Origin: Leucobacter aridicollis
Lineage (GTDB): Bacteria > Actinomycetota > Actinomycetes > Actinomycetales > Microbacteriaceae
DNA length: 64,000 bases
Direction of reading: 5' to 3'
Assembly (NCBI RefSeq): GCF_024399335.1
Contig: NZ_CP075339.1
Location: forward strand, 1,860,001 to 1,924,000
Shown here: one piece after another, positions 26,114 to 34,659 of the stretch
How positions within the stretch are numbered: the first letter of the stretch is position 1
How the letters are laid out: every line of letters begins with the position of its first letter
The notes under the pieces: generated by a model
Seen by the model: the letters and a program-made list of their open reading frames with translations, nothing else
The model's database searches: none
Told to the model about the DNA's origin: nothing
Made by a program: the position numbers and the translations under genes

Positions 26114-27682
26114 TTTCACCCGACTGACCGGCCTGTCCCTGTGCTGTCTACCTGTTGGGCTCGTCCAGAGCATGGTGCCGCCTTTTTCCTGTTGGACATC
26201 CCAGTCCGAGTGATGTTTCAGCATATGGTGGCCTCGGCACAAGTGTGCAAGATTTTCTACAGAGGTTGGGCCGCCATCCTCCGCAGCGATGGTGTGGTCG
26301 ACGTCACACCGGTGGGCCGGAACTCGGCACCCCGGGGCCCGGCAGCGCTGGTCGCGCGCACGGAGATGTCGTCTGATCGCTGGCGTTGGTCGGTATCGGT
26401 CGACGGATCGGAGGTTCCCGGCGGAGTCGACCGCGAGCAGATCCCAGGCAGTTGCTTCCGACGCTACGCGCCGCGCGATCCCTTCGGCGAGCGGTCCATA
26501 CCCTACAAGTTCGGCGACGTACTCAACCTCGCTACCTGCGCCTGGAATCTTGCCGCTCTCGGACTCGGATCGTCGTAGCTGAGTTCCCTCGGCCTCCCAG
26601 CCCACCCGGGAATCCCAGTTTTCCGGGTCCCCCAGTCCTTCCAGGTTTCCCCCTGCCTGCCCGCTTTCACAGGCCTCCACGTTCTCCCTGACCCCAGCTC
26701 TGGCATCCGCCCGCGCGATCGATCCGGAGAGAGTCGAACGAAGCCCGAGTACCGCTTCGGAGACGAGGACCTGCACGCGACCAGCAATCCCGTCGGCCGC
26801 CGTTGCGGTGTCGCCGGACGCTCCGAGCAGCAGGTCACGATAGACGTCGACCCTCACCGCGGCGATTGGGCGCCGCGCCACATCGACTCGCCCTGAATCG
26901 ACGTGAGGCGGAGCCTCCGTTCCCTGCGCACCATGCTGAGGCGGGCGAGAGAATGAAGGCTGTGCCCTCTGGCCGTCTGCCGCATTCGTCGCTGCGCCGC
27001 CGTCAAGGCTTCCCCCGGCACCGCCGGCCTGCGCCGTCTTCTTCGCGATTCGGGCGACCCGATCATAGATCGCGTGCGCGTCCACCGCGGGCAAGTGGGC
27101 GATGAGGTCGGCCATTCCGTCCTCAGCTTCAACAAGCCGCAGACACCGTCGCGCCGCAGCGCGTTCATGTTGCTCTTCGAGTGACTCTCGCTGCTCATGT
27201 GAGGCAAGCCGCCGGGCGACCGGGCGCAGACGATTCGGGGTCTCCTGCCGGGCGATCTCGAGCACGCGCCGCTCATACCGCTCACGCTTTTCCGCCTCGA
27301 GCTCTCCGTCGCCGACGGTGAGCGGGGCGCCCTCCGACGTCACAACGCGGAGGTGACGAATGGAGATCTCGCCAACGCCAAGCGCTCGGAGTGCGGTTGG
27401 GAAGGACCGCCGCGCGTCGTAGGCTGTCTGCAAGAGTCGCTCTGCCGTGTGCTCGCTCTCGTGCATTGCCGTAGCGAGTTCCATTCGGAGTGATCGAAAG
27501 CCAAGCTCTGCCCCAGCCGAGGTGTGTCCGGGTGCCACGGTGGCCGCTTCGAGGGCCTCGCCGAGCACTTGCAGCTGCTCTGCCTCGATGCTCCGCCGTT
27601 GCGACTCGAGCGTCTCAAAGCGCGTGATCGCGGCGTCAATCGCCTCGAGCTGGGTCTGCGAGAAGCGAGCGTCTGTTGTCAT
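26105..27682 (-). CDS. DUF222/HNH endonuclease domain protein
   Basis: A 525-residue protein with an N-terminal DUF222 region (roughly 10-290, Arg/Glu-rich helices) and a C-terminal HNH nuclease domain: CRAPGCRVPAHRCDVDH, then AEDGGPTSVENLAHLCRGHH. The Cys pairs and His residues for zinc and catalysis are all present. Such proteins occur in many copies in Microbacteriaceae genomes and are often near mobile or variable regions, but their role is not established. A low-complexity linker near residues 300-340 carries Gly/Glu-rich sequence. It is separated from both neighbours and follows the lower-GC module. Confidence 0.88.
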   Translation of the reverse strand: MTTDARFSQTQLEAIDAAITRFETLESQRRSIEAEQLQVLGEALEAATVAPGHTSAGAELGFRSLRMELATAMHESEHTAERLLQTAYDARRSFPTALRALGVGEISIRHLRVVTSEGAPLTVGDGELEAEKRERYERRVLEIARQETPNRLRPVARRLASHEQRESLEEQHERAAARRCLRLVEAEDGMADLIAHLPAVDAHAIYDRVARIAKKTAQAGGAGGSLDGGAATNAADGQRAQPSFSRPPQHGAQGTEAPPHVDSGRVDVARRPIAAVRVDVYRDLLLGASGDTATAADGIAGRVQVLVSEAVLGLRSTLSGSIARADARAGVRENVEACESGQAGGNLEGLGDPENWDSRVGWEAEGTQLRRSESESGKIPGAGSEVEYVAELVGYGPLAEGIARRVASEATAWDLLAVDSAGNLRSVDRYRPTPAIRRHLRARDQRCRAPGCRVPAHRCDVDHTIAAEDGGPTSVENLAHLCRGHHMLKHHSDWDVQQEKGGTMLWTSPTGRQHRDRPVSRVKFT

Positions 27683-27748
27683 GTGTGCACCTAAACACCA
27701 ACCACTGACATTTAGCCTCGGAGGCGAGCGCCCACGCTGCTCGGGCCG

Positions 27749-28333
27749 CTAACCAACTTCTCGGTACAGCCTGCCGGCGGCTTCAACAACCGCAGGGTGC
27801 TCAGCGCTCAACGCCTGAATCCCGACAACCTTGAGACCGGCCGGGGGCACGCCACCTTCACCCCAGAGCAACACCGAGGTCTCCGCAGGCATCTGCGACG
27901 ACCACCAGCTGATACCACCACGGTCGCCCGACCGCTCCTCGAACACCCGCTTAGCGAGCGCCTGCGTCACCCCAAGGTCCTGCACGACGACCGCGCTCGG
28001 GCGCACCCCGAGATCGAGCAGCACGCGCGCGTCATCAAGGTCGACGAGCTCCGGGCCAGAGTACTCGAGCTCCAGGATCGCTCGCGGCTCGCCAGCCGGA
28101 GTGAGAAACACCTCAGGGATCCATCGGCGCTTGTTGTAGAAGCTTTCGGCGACGGCGCCGACGGCAGTCCTCGAGAAGTACCACGAGTCATACAAGTCGG
28201 CATTGTCCCACCTGCCGTGAAACTGTGGGCGCGGCACGAACGACCAGTGGCCAGGCTTGCCCTGGCGGGCGCCGGTCACCCGCGGATAGCAGCGAAAGAG
28301 TCGCAGTGGCTCCTGCGAGTAAGGCTCCTGCAT
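27749..28333 (-). CDS. RES-domain toxin (NAD+ phosphorylase/hydrolase family)
   Basis: A 194-residue RES protein. RES toxins (MbcT, ParT-like) degrade NAD+ or modify targets with it. The conserved residues are visible: Arg in RLFRCYP (11-17), GRW (40-42), Tyr52 and Glu63 in WYFSRTAVGAVAES. It begins four bases after the antitoxin stop; upstream in-frame ATGs at 28366 and 28378 lie inside the antitoxin gene and are less likely. Gene order antitoxin-toxin and spacing are typical of RES-Xre pairs. Confidence 0.88.
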   Translation of the reverse strand: MQEPYSQEPLRLFRCYPRVTGARQGKPGHWSFVPRPQFHGRWDNADLYDSWYFSRTAVGAVAESFYNKRRWIPEVFLTPAGEPRAILELEYSGPELVDLDDARVLLDLGVRPSAVVVQDLGVTQALAKRVFEERSGDRGGISWWSSQMPAETSVLLWGEGGVPPAGLKVVGIQALSAEHPAVVEAAGRLYREVG

Positions 28334-28337
28334 GCGG

Positions 28338-28691
28338 TTACGCGTACGCGCCCTCGTCTTCGGCATCAATAGCGCCAATCACCTCGGCGACGCGGCCCAG
28401 CTTGATGCACTCGCGCGGCGTCGATCCACGCAGAAACTGATTCGGGGAGTCGAGCCAGATCGGCACGACCTTCGTGTGCATCGTCGACTCTGCTCGGGCG
28501 ATGATGTACGCGAAATCCATGATCGACCGCGCAGACTCAGGCGAGGGCACCTGCGAGCCTTGCCGCCACCGAGTCACCTGCGAGGGCTTCACGCCAAGTA
28601 GCTCGGCGAGCAGCGCACCGTTACCCGCTGCCCCCAGCAGCATGCGAAAACCGTCGGCGAAGCCGGGTTGGTGTGTCACTGCGATGCTCAT
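28338..28691 (-). CDS. Xre/MbcA/ParS-type antitoxin of the RES toxin
   Basis: A 117-residue protein with an N-terminal helix-turn-helix (LAELLGVKPSQVTRWRQG, about 28-45) and the C-terminal toxin-binding half with the family line WLDSPNQFLRGSTPRECIKLGR (79-100, split over two helices). These antitoxins occlude the RES active site and repress their own promoter. ATG at 28691 lies six bases behind TAGACT, so the mRNA is probably leaderless. A 20-base palindrome directly upstream is the likely operator. It follows the aroB stop by about 40 bases. Confidence 0.88.
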   Translation of the reverse strand: MSIAVTHQPGFADGFRMLLGAAGNGALLAELLGVKPSQVTRWRQGSQVPSPESARSIMDFAYIIARAESTMHTKVVPIWLDSPNQFLRGSTPRECIKLGRVAEVIGAIDAEDEGAYA

Positions 28692-28697
28692 GCACCC

Positions 28698-28703
28698 AGT
28701 CTA
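28698..28703 (-). promoter_or_regulatory. -10 box, leaderless start of the RES-Xre operon
   Basis: TAGACT on the minus strand, six bases before the antitoxin ATG. Confidence 0.5.
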
Positions 28704-28704
28704 C

Positions 28705-28724
28705 GCGCAATTCTAGGATTGCGC
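28705..28724. promoter_or_regulatory. palindromic operator of the RES-Xre operon
   Basis: GCGCAAT-TCTAGG-ATTGCGC: perfect 7-base arms around a 6-base centre, placed between the -10 and the expected -35 of the antitoxin promoter. Autorepression by the antitoxin is typical of the family; binding here is inferred. Confidence 0.6.
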
Positions 28725-28732
28725 GAGTGGCC

Positions 28733-29821
28733 CTAGCTGGCGATCTCCTGGTAAGCGAACTGCAACATTGACTCGTCAACGCCCGCGAGCACGCGCGGCT
28801 TGCCGATATCGTCGAGCACGATAAAGCGAAGCATTCCAGCGCGCGCTTTCTTGTCACGCTGCATCGCCGCTAGCAGCCCCGGCCAACGCCCAGCGGGGTA
28901 CGACAGCGGGAGCCCGAGAAGTGTCAAGACGTTTCTGTGCCTGTCAACAGCGGCGTCAGAGAGCGCGCCCGACATCCGGCCGAGCTCGGCGGCGTAGGAC
29001 ATTCCAATCGAAATCGCGACTCCGTGCCGCCACTGGTACCGCTCAGCGTGCTCAATCGCGTGGCCAAGTGTGTGGCCGTAGTTCAAGATCTCGCGGAGCC
29101 CGCCCTCCTTGAAGTCTTCCGAGACGACACGCGCCTTGACTCCGATCGCAAGCTCGACGACTCGCTGAAACTCGGGCGCCTGTGGATCCGTGGCCTTCTC
29201 GACGTCAGCTTCAATAATGTCGAGGATCTCAGGCTCGGCAATGAACCCGCACTTCGCCACCTCCGCAAACCCAGCAAGGATTTCGTTCTTCGGCAGCGTA
29301 TCGAGCACCGCAAGGTCACAAATCACCGCAGCAGGTGGGTAGAAGGCTCCGACAAGGTTCTTTCCCTCTGCAGTATTAATTCCAGTCTTGCCGCCAACAG
29401 CAGCATCGACCATCCCCAGAACAGTGGTTGGCAGCTGAACTAGGCGCACGCCACGAAGCCACGTCGCTGCGACGAAGCCCGCGAGGTCGGTCACTGCTCC
29501 GCCACCAAGGCCGATGATCGCATCGCTGCGTGTGAAGTCTGCCTGCCCGAGAATCTGCCAACAAAACGCAGCGACCTCCACACGCTTCGCAGACTCTGCG
29601 TCTGGAACCTCGGCAAGGATCACCTCGCCGTAGTGTTGCTGCAGCGACGTCCTCAAGTCGTCGGCGAGCCGGCCAACCGTCGAGGTGTGCACGATGAGCA
29701 CTTTCGCTACGCGGGAACCGAGCGCCTCTGGTACCCGATCAAACAGGTTGCGCCCCACAGTGATCGTGTAGTTTGTCTCCCCAGTGACAGCGATCTCAGT
29801 TACCTGCGTCGACTTACTCAA
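28733..29821 (-). CDS. aroB: 3-dehydroquinate synthase
   Basis: Converts DAHP to 3-dehydroquinate, the second step of the shikimate pathway. The 362-residue protein shows the NAD-binding stretch IGLGGGAVTDLAGFVAATWLRG, the metal/substrate region AEVAKCGFI, NYGHTLGHAIEH and RHGVAISIGM. Its start overlaps the aroK stop as ATGA. Gene order aroC-aroK-aroB on this strand is the common actinobacterial arrangement. The 3' end is followed closely by the toxin-antitoxin operator. Confidence 0.98.
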   Translation of the reverse strand: MSKSTQVTEIAVTGETNYTITVGRNLFDRVPEALGSRVAKVLIVHTSTVGRLADDLRTSLQQHYGEVILAEVPDAESAKRVEVAAFCWQILGQADFTRSDAIIGLGGGAVTDLAGFVAATWLRGVRLVQLPTTVLGMVDAAVGGKTGINTAEGKNLVGAFYPPAAVICDLAVLDTLPKNEILAGFAEVAKCGFIAEPEILDIIEADVEKATDPQAPEFQRVVELAIGVKARVVSEDFKEGGLREILNYGHTLGHAIEHAERYQWRHGVAISIGMSYAAELGRMSGALSDAAVDRHRNVLTLLGLPLSYPAGRWPGLLAAMQRDKKARAGMLRFIVLDDIGKPRVLAGVDESMLQFAYQEIAS

Positions 29822-30945
29822 TCTTGGTCCTCTCCAACAATAGTGTCATCGGCCGAAGCCGGAAGGTTCTCGTCACGGTCCGGCTTGACGCCGTCGCGAC
29901 CCGCTTTGACGCCATCGCCCGTGTTCGCGGCGGCGTGTACCGCAGCTGCCTGAGATGCAGCACGCTCACGCCGCGCATACGCCCGGGCCCACTCAACAAC
30001 GCGGCGAGTGAGCTGTTCCTTCCCGGCTCTGTCGGTCCGGAACGTCACGTCTGCGACTTCAAGATACAGCGGCTTGCGTTCGGCAAGGATCCTCCCCCAT
30101 GCAGATGGGTCATCGCGCAGCAGCGGCCGCCGCGAAATGTTCGCGGTGCGAAGCACAGCCTCCTGGGTCGTCATGAGCAGGATCGTCGGGTGGCGACGCA
30201 AGAGCTCGCGAGTCGACTCCGAGAGCACCGCTCCCCCGCCGAGCGCGAGAATTCTCGTCCCTGGTTCAGCAAGTTCAGCTGCAATGATCTCGGCCTCGAT
30301 ACGACGAAACTCAGGCTCGCCGTGACCGGCGAAGAACTCAGTGATCGCGCCGTGCTTACGCACGAAAACCACATCGCTATCAACGAAGGGGATGCCGAGT
30401 TCCTTTGCGACGCGACGTCCAAGACTTGTCTTGCCCGCGGCCATCGGCCCAACAAAGACTATCGTCCGCTCGGGTAGCCGGTTTCCGCCCCCGCGGCGGC
30501 GACGCCGACGCTTCGCCTGCCGTCTCGGCTGGGACGCGTCGGCGGGGCCGCGGTTCTCGGCGCCTTCGCGACCTTCTCGACCTTCGCTCGCGCCTGAGCC
30601 TGCGTACGCTGAACCTGCGGCTGCACCGGAGCCAATGGCGTCACCGGATCCGATAGCCTCACCGGATCCGGCTCCCGCAACTGACGCTGTGGCTGACTCT
30701 GTGGCTGCGTCTGATTCGACAGCTCCACCGCGCGGGCCGGCTGGCCGCTGGGGGCGACGACGTCGCTGCGGCCTCCCAGGCCGCGTCGGCCCCCCTGGCT
30801 GCGTCGGCTGCGGGGACGCCGACGGCTGCGGGACCGCCGGTGGCTGGTTGGGCGCCGCAACTGGCGTAGGCGCCGTCGGTGGCGCGGGCTTCGGTACGGC
30901 CGCGGGAGCCCCCGCTGGCCGACCTGCCCTGCGCGCGCCGCTCAC
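29818..30945 (-). CDS. aroK: shikimate kinase with long N- and C-terminal extensions
   Basis: Phosphorylates shikimate to shikimate-3-phosphate. The kinase core starts near residue 158 ([18 protein letters not shown]) with the P-loop GPMAAGKT at 166-173, followed by [19 protein letters not shown] and ALGGGAVL. Before it lies a 155-residue low-complexity extension, Pro/Ala rich, then Gly/Ser/Ala rich, ending in a run of Arg (about 141-151). After about residue 335 a charged tail follows. Normal shikimate kinases are about 170-180 residues. The GTG at 30945 overlaps the aroC stop as GTGA, which argues that the extension is translated; an internal start nearer the core cannot be excluded. Confidence 0.9.
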   Translation of the reverse strand: MSGARRAGRPAGAPAAVPKPAPPTAPTPVAAPNQPPAVPQPSASPQPTQPGGPTRPGRPQRRRRPQRPAGPRGGAVESDAATESATASVAGAGSGEAIGSGDAIGSGAAAGSAYAGSGASEGREGREGAENRGPADASQPRRQAKRRRRRRGGGNRLPERTIVFVGPMAAGKTSLGRRVAKELGIPFVDSDVVFVRKHGAITEFFAGHGEPEFRRIEAEIIAAELAEPGTRILALGGGAVLSESTRELLRRHPTILLMTTQEAVLRTANISRRPLLRDDPSAWGRILAERKPLYLEVADVTFRTDRAGKEQLTRRVVEWARAYARRERAASQAAAVHAAANTGDGVKAGRDGVKPDRDENLPASADDTIVGEDQD

Positions 30946-32138
30946 GATTCTCGTGCGGTCGCGAGCTGCTCGGGGATCGCTGCCAGGTAGCTCTCAAGAT
31001 TTCGGCGTGTCTCCGCGAGGCTGTCGCCACCGAACTTCTCGACGACTGCCTCAGCGAGCACGAGGGCAACCATCGCCTCGGCCACGACGCCGGCAGCCGG
31101 AACAGCTGACACGTCGGAGCGCTGGTGGTGCGCTTTCGCCTCCTCGCCCGTGGCAACGTCAATTGTTGGCAGCGCATGCGGGACTGTGGCGATCGGCTTC
31201 ATGCCTGCCCGGACGCGTAGCACCTGGCCGGTCGTCATGCCGCCTTCGATGCCGCCGGCTCGGCCGGTATCGCGCACGATCTCCCCCTCACGAAGGTGGA
31301 GTTCATCGTGCGCCACGGAACCGCGTCTGCGGGTCGTCTCGAAGCCGTCACCGACCTCGACACCCTTGATCGCCTGGATTCCCATGAGCGCGCCGGCAAG
31401 GCGCGAGTCGAGGCGCCGGTCCCAGTGCACGTAAGACCCGAGCCCGGGCGGGAGCCCGTACGCGAGGACCTCGACGATTCCGCCGATCGTGTCGCCCGAC
31501 TTCTTGGTGTCGTCAACCTCTTCGACCATGCGCGCGCTTGTCGCTGCGTCAAAGCAGCGCAGCGGGTCGGCGTCAAGCCCTGCGACGTCCTCGGGGCGGG
31601 GCAACGCCGCACCAGCTGGGACAACGACATCTCCGATCGACACGGTGTGGCTCACGAGGCGGATTCCGAGCTCAGCGAGGAAGGAGCGTGCGACAGCGCC
31701 GAGCGCGACTCGGGCCGCGGTCTCACGTGCGCTCGCGCGCTCGAGAACGGGGCGCGCCTCGTCGAAGCCGTACTTCTGCATACCGACGAGGTCGGCATGG
31801 CCCGGGCGCGGACGCGTCAGCGCGGCGCCGCGGCCGCGAGACTTTTCTGACAGTTCCGTCTTCTCCGGGCTCATCACCTCGGCCCACTTCGGCCATTCCG
31901 TATTGCCGATGCGAATGGCGACTGGCCCACCGATCGTGACGCCCTGGACGACACCGCCCGAGACGTTCAACTCGTCTTGCTCAAACTTCATCCGAGAGCC
32001 GCGACCATAGCCAAGCTTGCGGCGCGCGAGGTCCTCTCGGATCGCGTCGAGTGAGATCGGCACGCCAGCCGGCATGCCCTCGATGACAGCAATGAGTTCA
32101 GGGCCGTGGGATTCCCCGGCGGTAAGCCAACGAAGCAT
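30942..32138 (-). CDS. aroC: chorismate synthase
   Basis: Catalyses the last shared step, EPSP to chorismate, with reduced FMN. The 398-residue protein begins [21 protein letters not shown] and contains [19 protein letters not shown] and [17 protein letters not shown], all family signatures. It lies 5 bases after aroE and overlaps aroK. ATG at 32138 has GGAAAG about ten bases upstream. Confidence 0.98.
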   Translation of the reverse strand: MLRWLTAGESHGPELIAVIEGMPAGVPISLDAIREDLARRKLGYGRGSRMKFEQDELNVSGGVVQGVTIGGPVAIRIGNTEWPKWAEVMSPEKTELSEKSRGRGAALTRPRPGHADLVGMQKYGFDEARPVLERASARETAARVALGAVARSFLAELGIRLVSHTVSIGDVVVPAGAALPRPEDVAGLDADPLRCFDAATSARMVEEVDDTKKSGDTIGGIVEVLAYGLPPGLGSYVHWDRRLDSRLAGALMGIQAIKGVEVGDGFETTRRRGSVAHDELHLREGEIVRDTGRAGGIEGGMTTGQVLRVRAGMKPIATVPHALPTIDVATGEEAKAHHQRSDVSAVPAAGVVAEAMVALVLAEAVVEKFGGDSLAETRRNLESYLAAIPEQLATARES

Positions 32139-32143
32139 AAGTT

Positions 32144-33013
32144 CTATCTTTCCACACTCGCGGCGCGCATGGCCGCGAGCACTCTCTCCTCATCGGCGAC
32201 CCTGGCGTCAGGGTCGCCGTTCACGAAAATTCGTACCTGCACAAGCGCCTGTTCGACAAGCATGTCGAGCCCCGCGTGCGCCTCAGTGCCTGCGGCGTTC
32301 CAGCGCTCGGCAAGGGGCGATGGCCACGGGTCGTATGCGACGTCAAACAGCGGCACCCGCATGAGTTCGTCTGCGATCTTGACAGCGCCGGTGGCGTGCC
32401 CGGGCAGCGTTGAGACGACAAGCGAAGGCGCAAAGCCGGGCGCGTCACCGAGCGCAAGTACCTCGATCACGCCGCCAAGGCGCGTCGCGAGATCCTGCGC
32501 CGCTCCGGGACGCCTTGCGGCAATCGCTATCCGCTCTGCGCCGAGTGACCGCGCCGCGAGGATCGCTGATACCGCAGTCGCCCCAGCACCAAGTACCACT
32601 GTCGCGCGCGCGTCGAGGCCGGCATTCTGGATCGCGCGGGCGAGTCCCGCGACATCAGTGTTGAAGCCCGCCCACGCAGCTTGGCCCTCCCCCGCTGGGA
32701 CGCGCACAAGCGTATTCACGACGCCGCTTGCCTGGGCGACAGGATCGACGCGTGTAGCGAGCCTCGCTGCTTCCTCCTTCAGAGGCATCGTGAGCGACAG
32801 TCCGCGCCACTCTGGCCCGAGGTTCGCGAGGAAGGTTTCAAGGCCGGCGGCCTCGAGCTCCGTTCTCCCGTACTGCCACGGCAGACCGAGCACGCCGTAG
32901 GCGGCGCTGTGTATCGCCGGTGACTTCGAGTGCGCGATCGGCGAGCCGAGTACGCCGAGTTGCGCCTCGCCGCTCTGGCGCGGCTCTGCGTCAGAAGGCT
33001 GTGAGTTGGTCAT
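32144..33013 (-). CDS. aroE: shikimate dehydrogenase
   Basis: Reduces 3-dehydroshikimate with NADPH. The 289-residue protein shows [17 protein letters not shown] (substrate), the catalytic Lys in LTMPLKEEA, the Asp of [12 protein letters not shown] and the nucleotide loop [10 protein letters not shown]. It sits between mltG and aroC, with 3-5 base gaps, so the alaS-ruvX-mltG-aroE-aroC-aroK-aroB set may be one transcript. Confidence 0.95.
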   Translation of the reverse strand: MTNSQPSDAEPRQSGEAQLGVLGSPIAHSKSPAIHSAAYGVLGLPWQYGRTELEAAGLETFLANLGPEWRGLSLTMPLKEEAARLATRVDPVAQASGVVNTLVRVPAGEGQAAWAGFNTDVAGLARAIQNAGLDARATVVLGAGATAVSAILAARSLGAERIAIAARRPGAAQDLATRLGGVIEVLALGDAPGFAPSLVVSTLPGHATGAVKIADELMRVPLFDVAYDPWPSPLAERWNAAGTEAHAGLDMLVEQALVQVRIFVNGDPDARVADEERVLAAMRAASVER

Positions 33014-33016
33014 CGC

Positions 33017-34162
33017 CTAGTCACAGTACTTTCCGCCCTCGGCCCGGTGGGTCGTGCACCACTCGCCGAGCTTCTCGACGTTTTGTTGGTGCTCCTCGGC
33101 GGTCTCCGCGAACTCGGTTTCCCCGCTCGATAGATCAACAGGCATGAAGTACAGCCAGGGGCCGTCTGCCGGGTTCGTCGCGGCTTCAATCGCGGTGTCT
33201 CCCGGGAGCGAAATCGGCCCAGCGGGCAAGCCGGGGTTCGCATACGTGTTGTACTTATTCGACTTGTCTGCGCGCTCCTCATCAGTGGTCCACACAGTGT
33301 GCGTGTTGCCAGTGCCGTAGGAGACTGTCGCATCGGACTGCAACAGCATGTCAATGTCGATCCGGTTGAGGAACACCCGTGCGACCTTCGGGAAGTCCTC
33401 AAGACGCGAGCCAGCTTCACGCTGCACCATCGCCGCGAGCGTGAGCACGCTCCAGGCGTCTTCAGCAGCTACCCCGTGCTGATCGAGCGCTTGCCACATG
33501 CGGTCGACCATCTTCTGGATGATCGTCTGAGCGGTGTCGCCGGGTTCAAACGTGTAGGTGGCCGGGAACAGGAAGCCCTCGATCGACGGGAATTCTGCGG
33601 GCACGCCGAACGCTGTGGGATCGGCCGCGGCGGCCTTGAATTCCTCGAACGGAATGTCGACAACGCCAGCAGTGAGCTCGAGTGCGTCGAGGGCTGCCAT
33701 CCCCTCAGGGATTGTGACAGTGAGTTCCATTCGATTCGCCTCGTCCGTCAGCGCAGCGAGAGCAGAGGCCGCGCTCATCTGCTGCTTCAGGCGGTACGTT
33801 CCGACCTGGAAGCTCACCTCTTCGTCTTGGCTGAGCAGGAGGTCGTAAAACGCCTCCGAGGTCTTCACCACGTCGGCCTGGGCGAGTGCCTCGGCGACGT
33901 CGGCGCCGTACTGGCCCTCAGTGATGGTGAGGAGGACCTCACCGTGCCCCTCACCCTCGTAGTCGTTCGTCGACCACCCAAGCGCGAGAGAGATCTTGTC
34001 GCCGTATGAGCTCCACACCCAGGCTGCTCCGCCGCCGAGCAGAAGCAGCATCACGATCAGGATCGAGGAGATGACGATTCGGCCCCGCTTCCGGGCGCTC
34101 CTGTCCTCGTCGCTCAGCTCGCTCCTTCGCCGACGGTCCCGGCGCGTTTCATGCTCGCTCAC
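33017..34162 (-). CDS. mltG: endolytic murein transglycosylase MltG
   Basis: Cleaves nascent glycan strands at the inner membrane and probably acts as a terminator of peptidoglycan synthesis. The 381-residue protein has a basic cytoplasmic N-terminus, one membrane segment (about residues 30-50) and the YceG domain with TITEGQYGADVAEALA, EGFLFPATYTFEPGDT and LAAMVQREAG carrying the catalytic Glu, followed by VFLNRID. It overlaps ruvX (ATGA) and lies 3 bases before aroE, the usual actinobacterial order. Confidence 0.95.
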   Translation of the reverse strand: MSEHETRRDRRRRSELSDEDRSARKRGRIVISSILIVMLLLLGGGAAWVWSSYGDKISLALGWSTNDYEGEGHGEVLLTITEGQYGADVAEALAQADVVKTSEAFYDLLLSQDEEVSFQVGTYRLKQQMSAASALAALTDEANRMELTVTIPEGMAALDALELTAGVVDIPFEEFKAAAADPTAFGVPAEFPSIEGFLFPATYTFEPGDTAQTIIQKMVDRMWQALDQHGVAAEDAWSVLTLAAMVQREAGSRLEDFPKVARVFLNRIDIDMLLQSDATVSYGTGNTHTVWTTDEERADKSNKYNTYANPGLPAGPISLPGDTAIEAATNPADGPWLYFMPVDLSSGETEFAETAEEHQQNVEKLGEWCTTHRAEGGKYCD

Positions 34163-34656
34163 GGCGTTTCCTCGTTTCTCGGTAGTTCTTCGGACGTGGC
34201 AACGACCTCTCCTGGTGCCACGTCTCGGCCGCGCTCGACATCGAGCGCGTGCTGCAAAATGACGACGGCAGCCGCCTGATCAATGATCGCGCGACTCCCC
34301 TTAGATTTTCGTCCGGCCTGGCGAAGCTGCCCTTGGGCGGACACTGTCGAGAGCCGCTCGTCGACGAGTCGAACGTCTGCGATGCCAGCGAGTCGCGCGG
34401 CGAGTGTCGTGGCAAAGCCTACGGCATCGTCCGTCGAGAGCGTCCGTTCCCCCCGAAGGTTCAGCGGCAGACCGACGATGACCTCGAACGCTTCCAACTC
34501 AGAGACGAGTTCGACGATTCGCACGACGTCAGCGCCGGGCGCCTCCTCGCGCCGAACGGTCTCGACAGGCGTGGCAAGCATGCCGTGCATGTCAGATCGG
34601 GCGATCCCGATGCGCGCTTTGCCGACGTCGATCCCGATCCGCACTCCAGTTCGCAC
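34159..34656 (-). CDS. ruvX: Holliday-junction resolvase-like protein RuvX/YqgF
   Basis: An RNase H-fold nuclease linked to 16S rRNA 5' processing and junction resolution. The 165-residue protein shows IGIDVGKARIGIARSD with the first catalytic Asp, VGLPLNLRGE and VDERLST. It lies 3 bases after alaS and overlaps mltG. In this window no ruvC is found, but RuvX is a separate family and does not replace it. Confidence 0.95.
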   Translation of the reverse strand: MRTGVRIGIDVGKARIGIARSDMHGMLATPVETVRREEAPGADVVRIVELVSELEAFEVIVGLPLNLRGERTLSTDDAVGFATTLAARLAGIADVRLVDERLSTVSAQGQLRQAGRKSKGSRAIIDQAAAVVILQHALDVERGRDVAPGEVVATSEELPRNEETP

Positions 34657-34659
34657 CGG

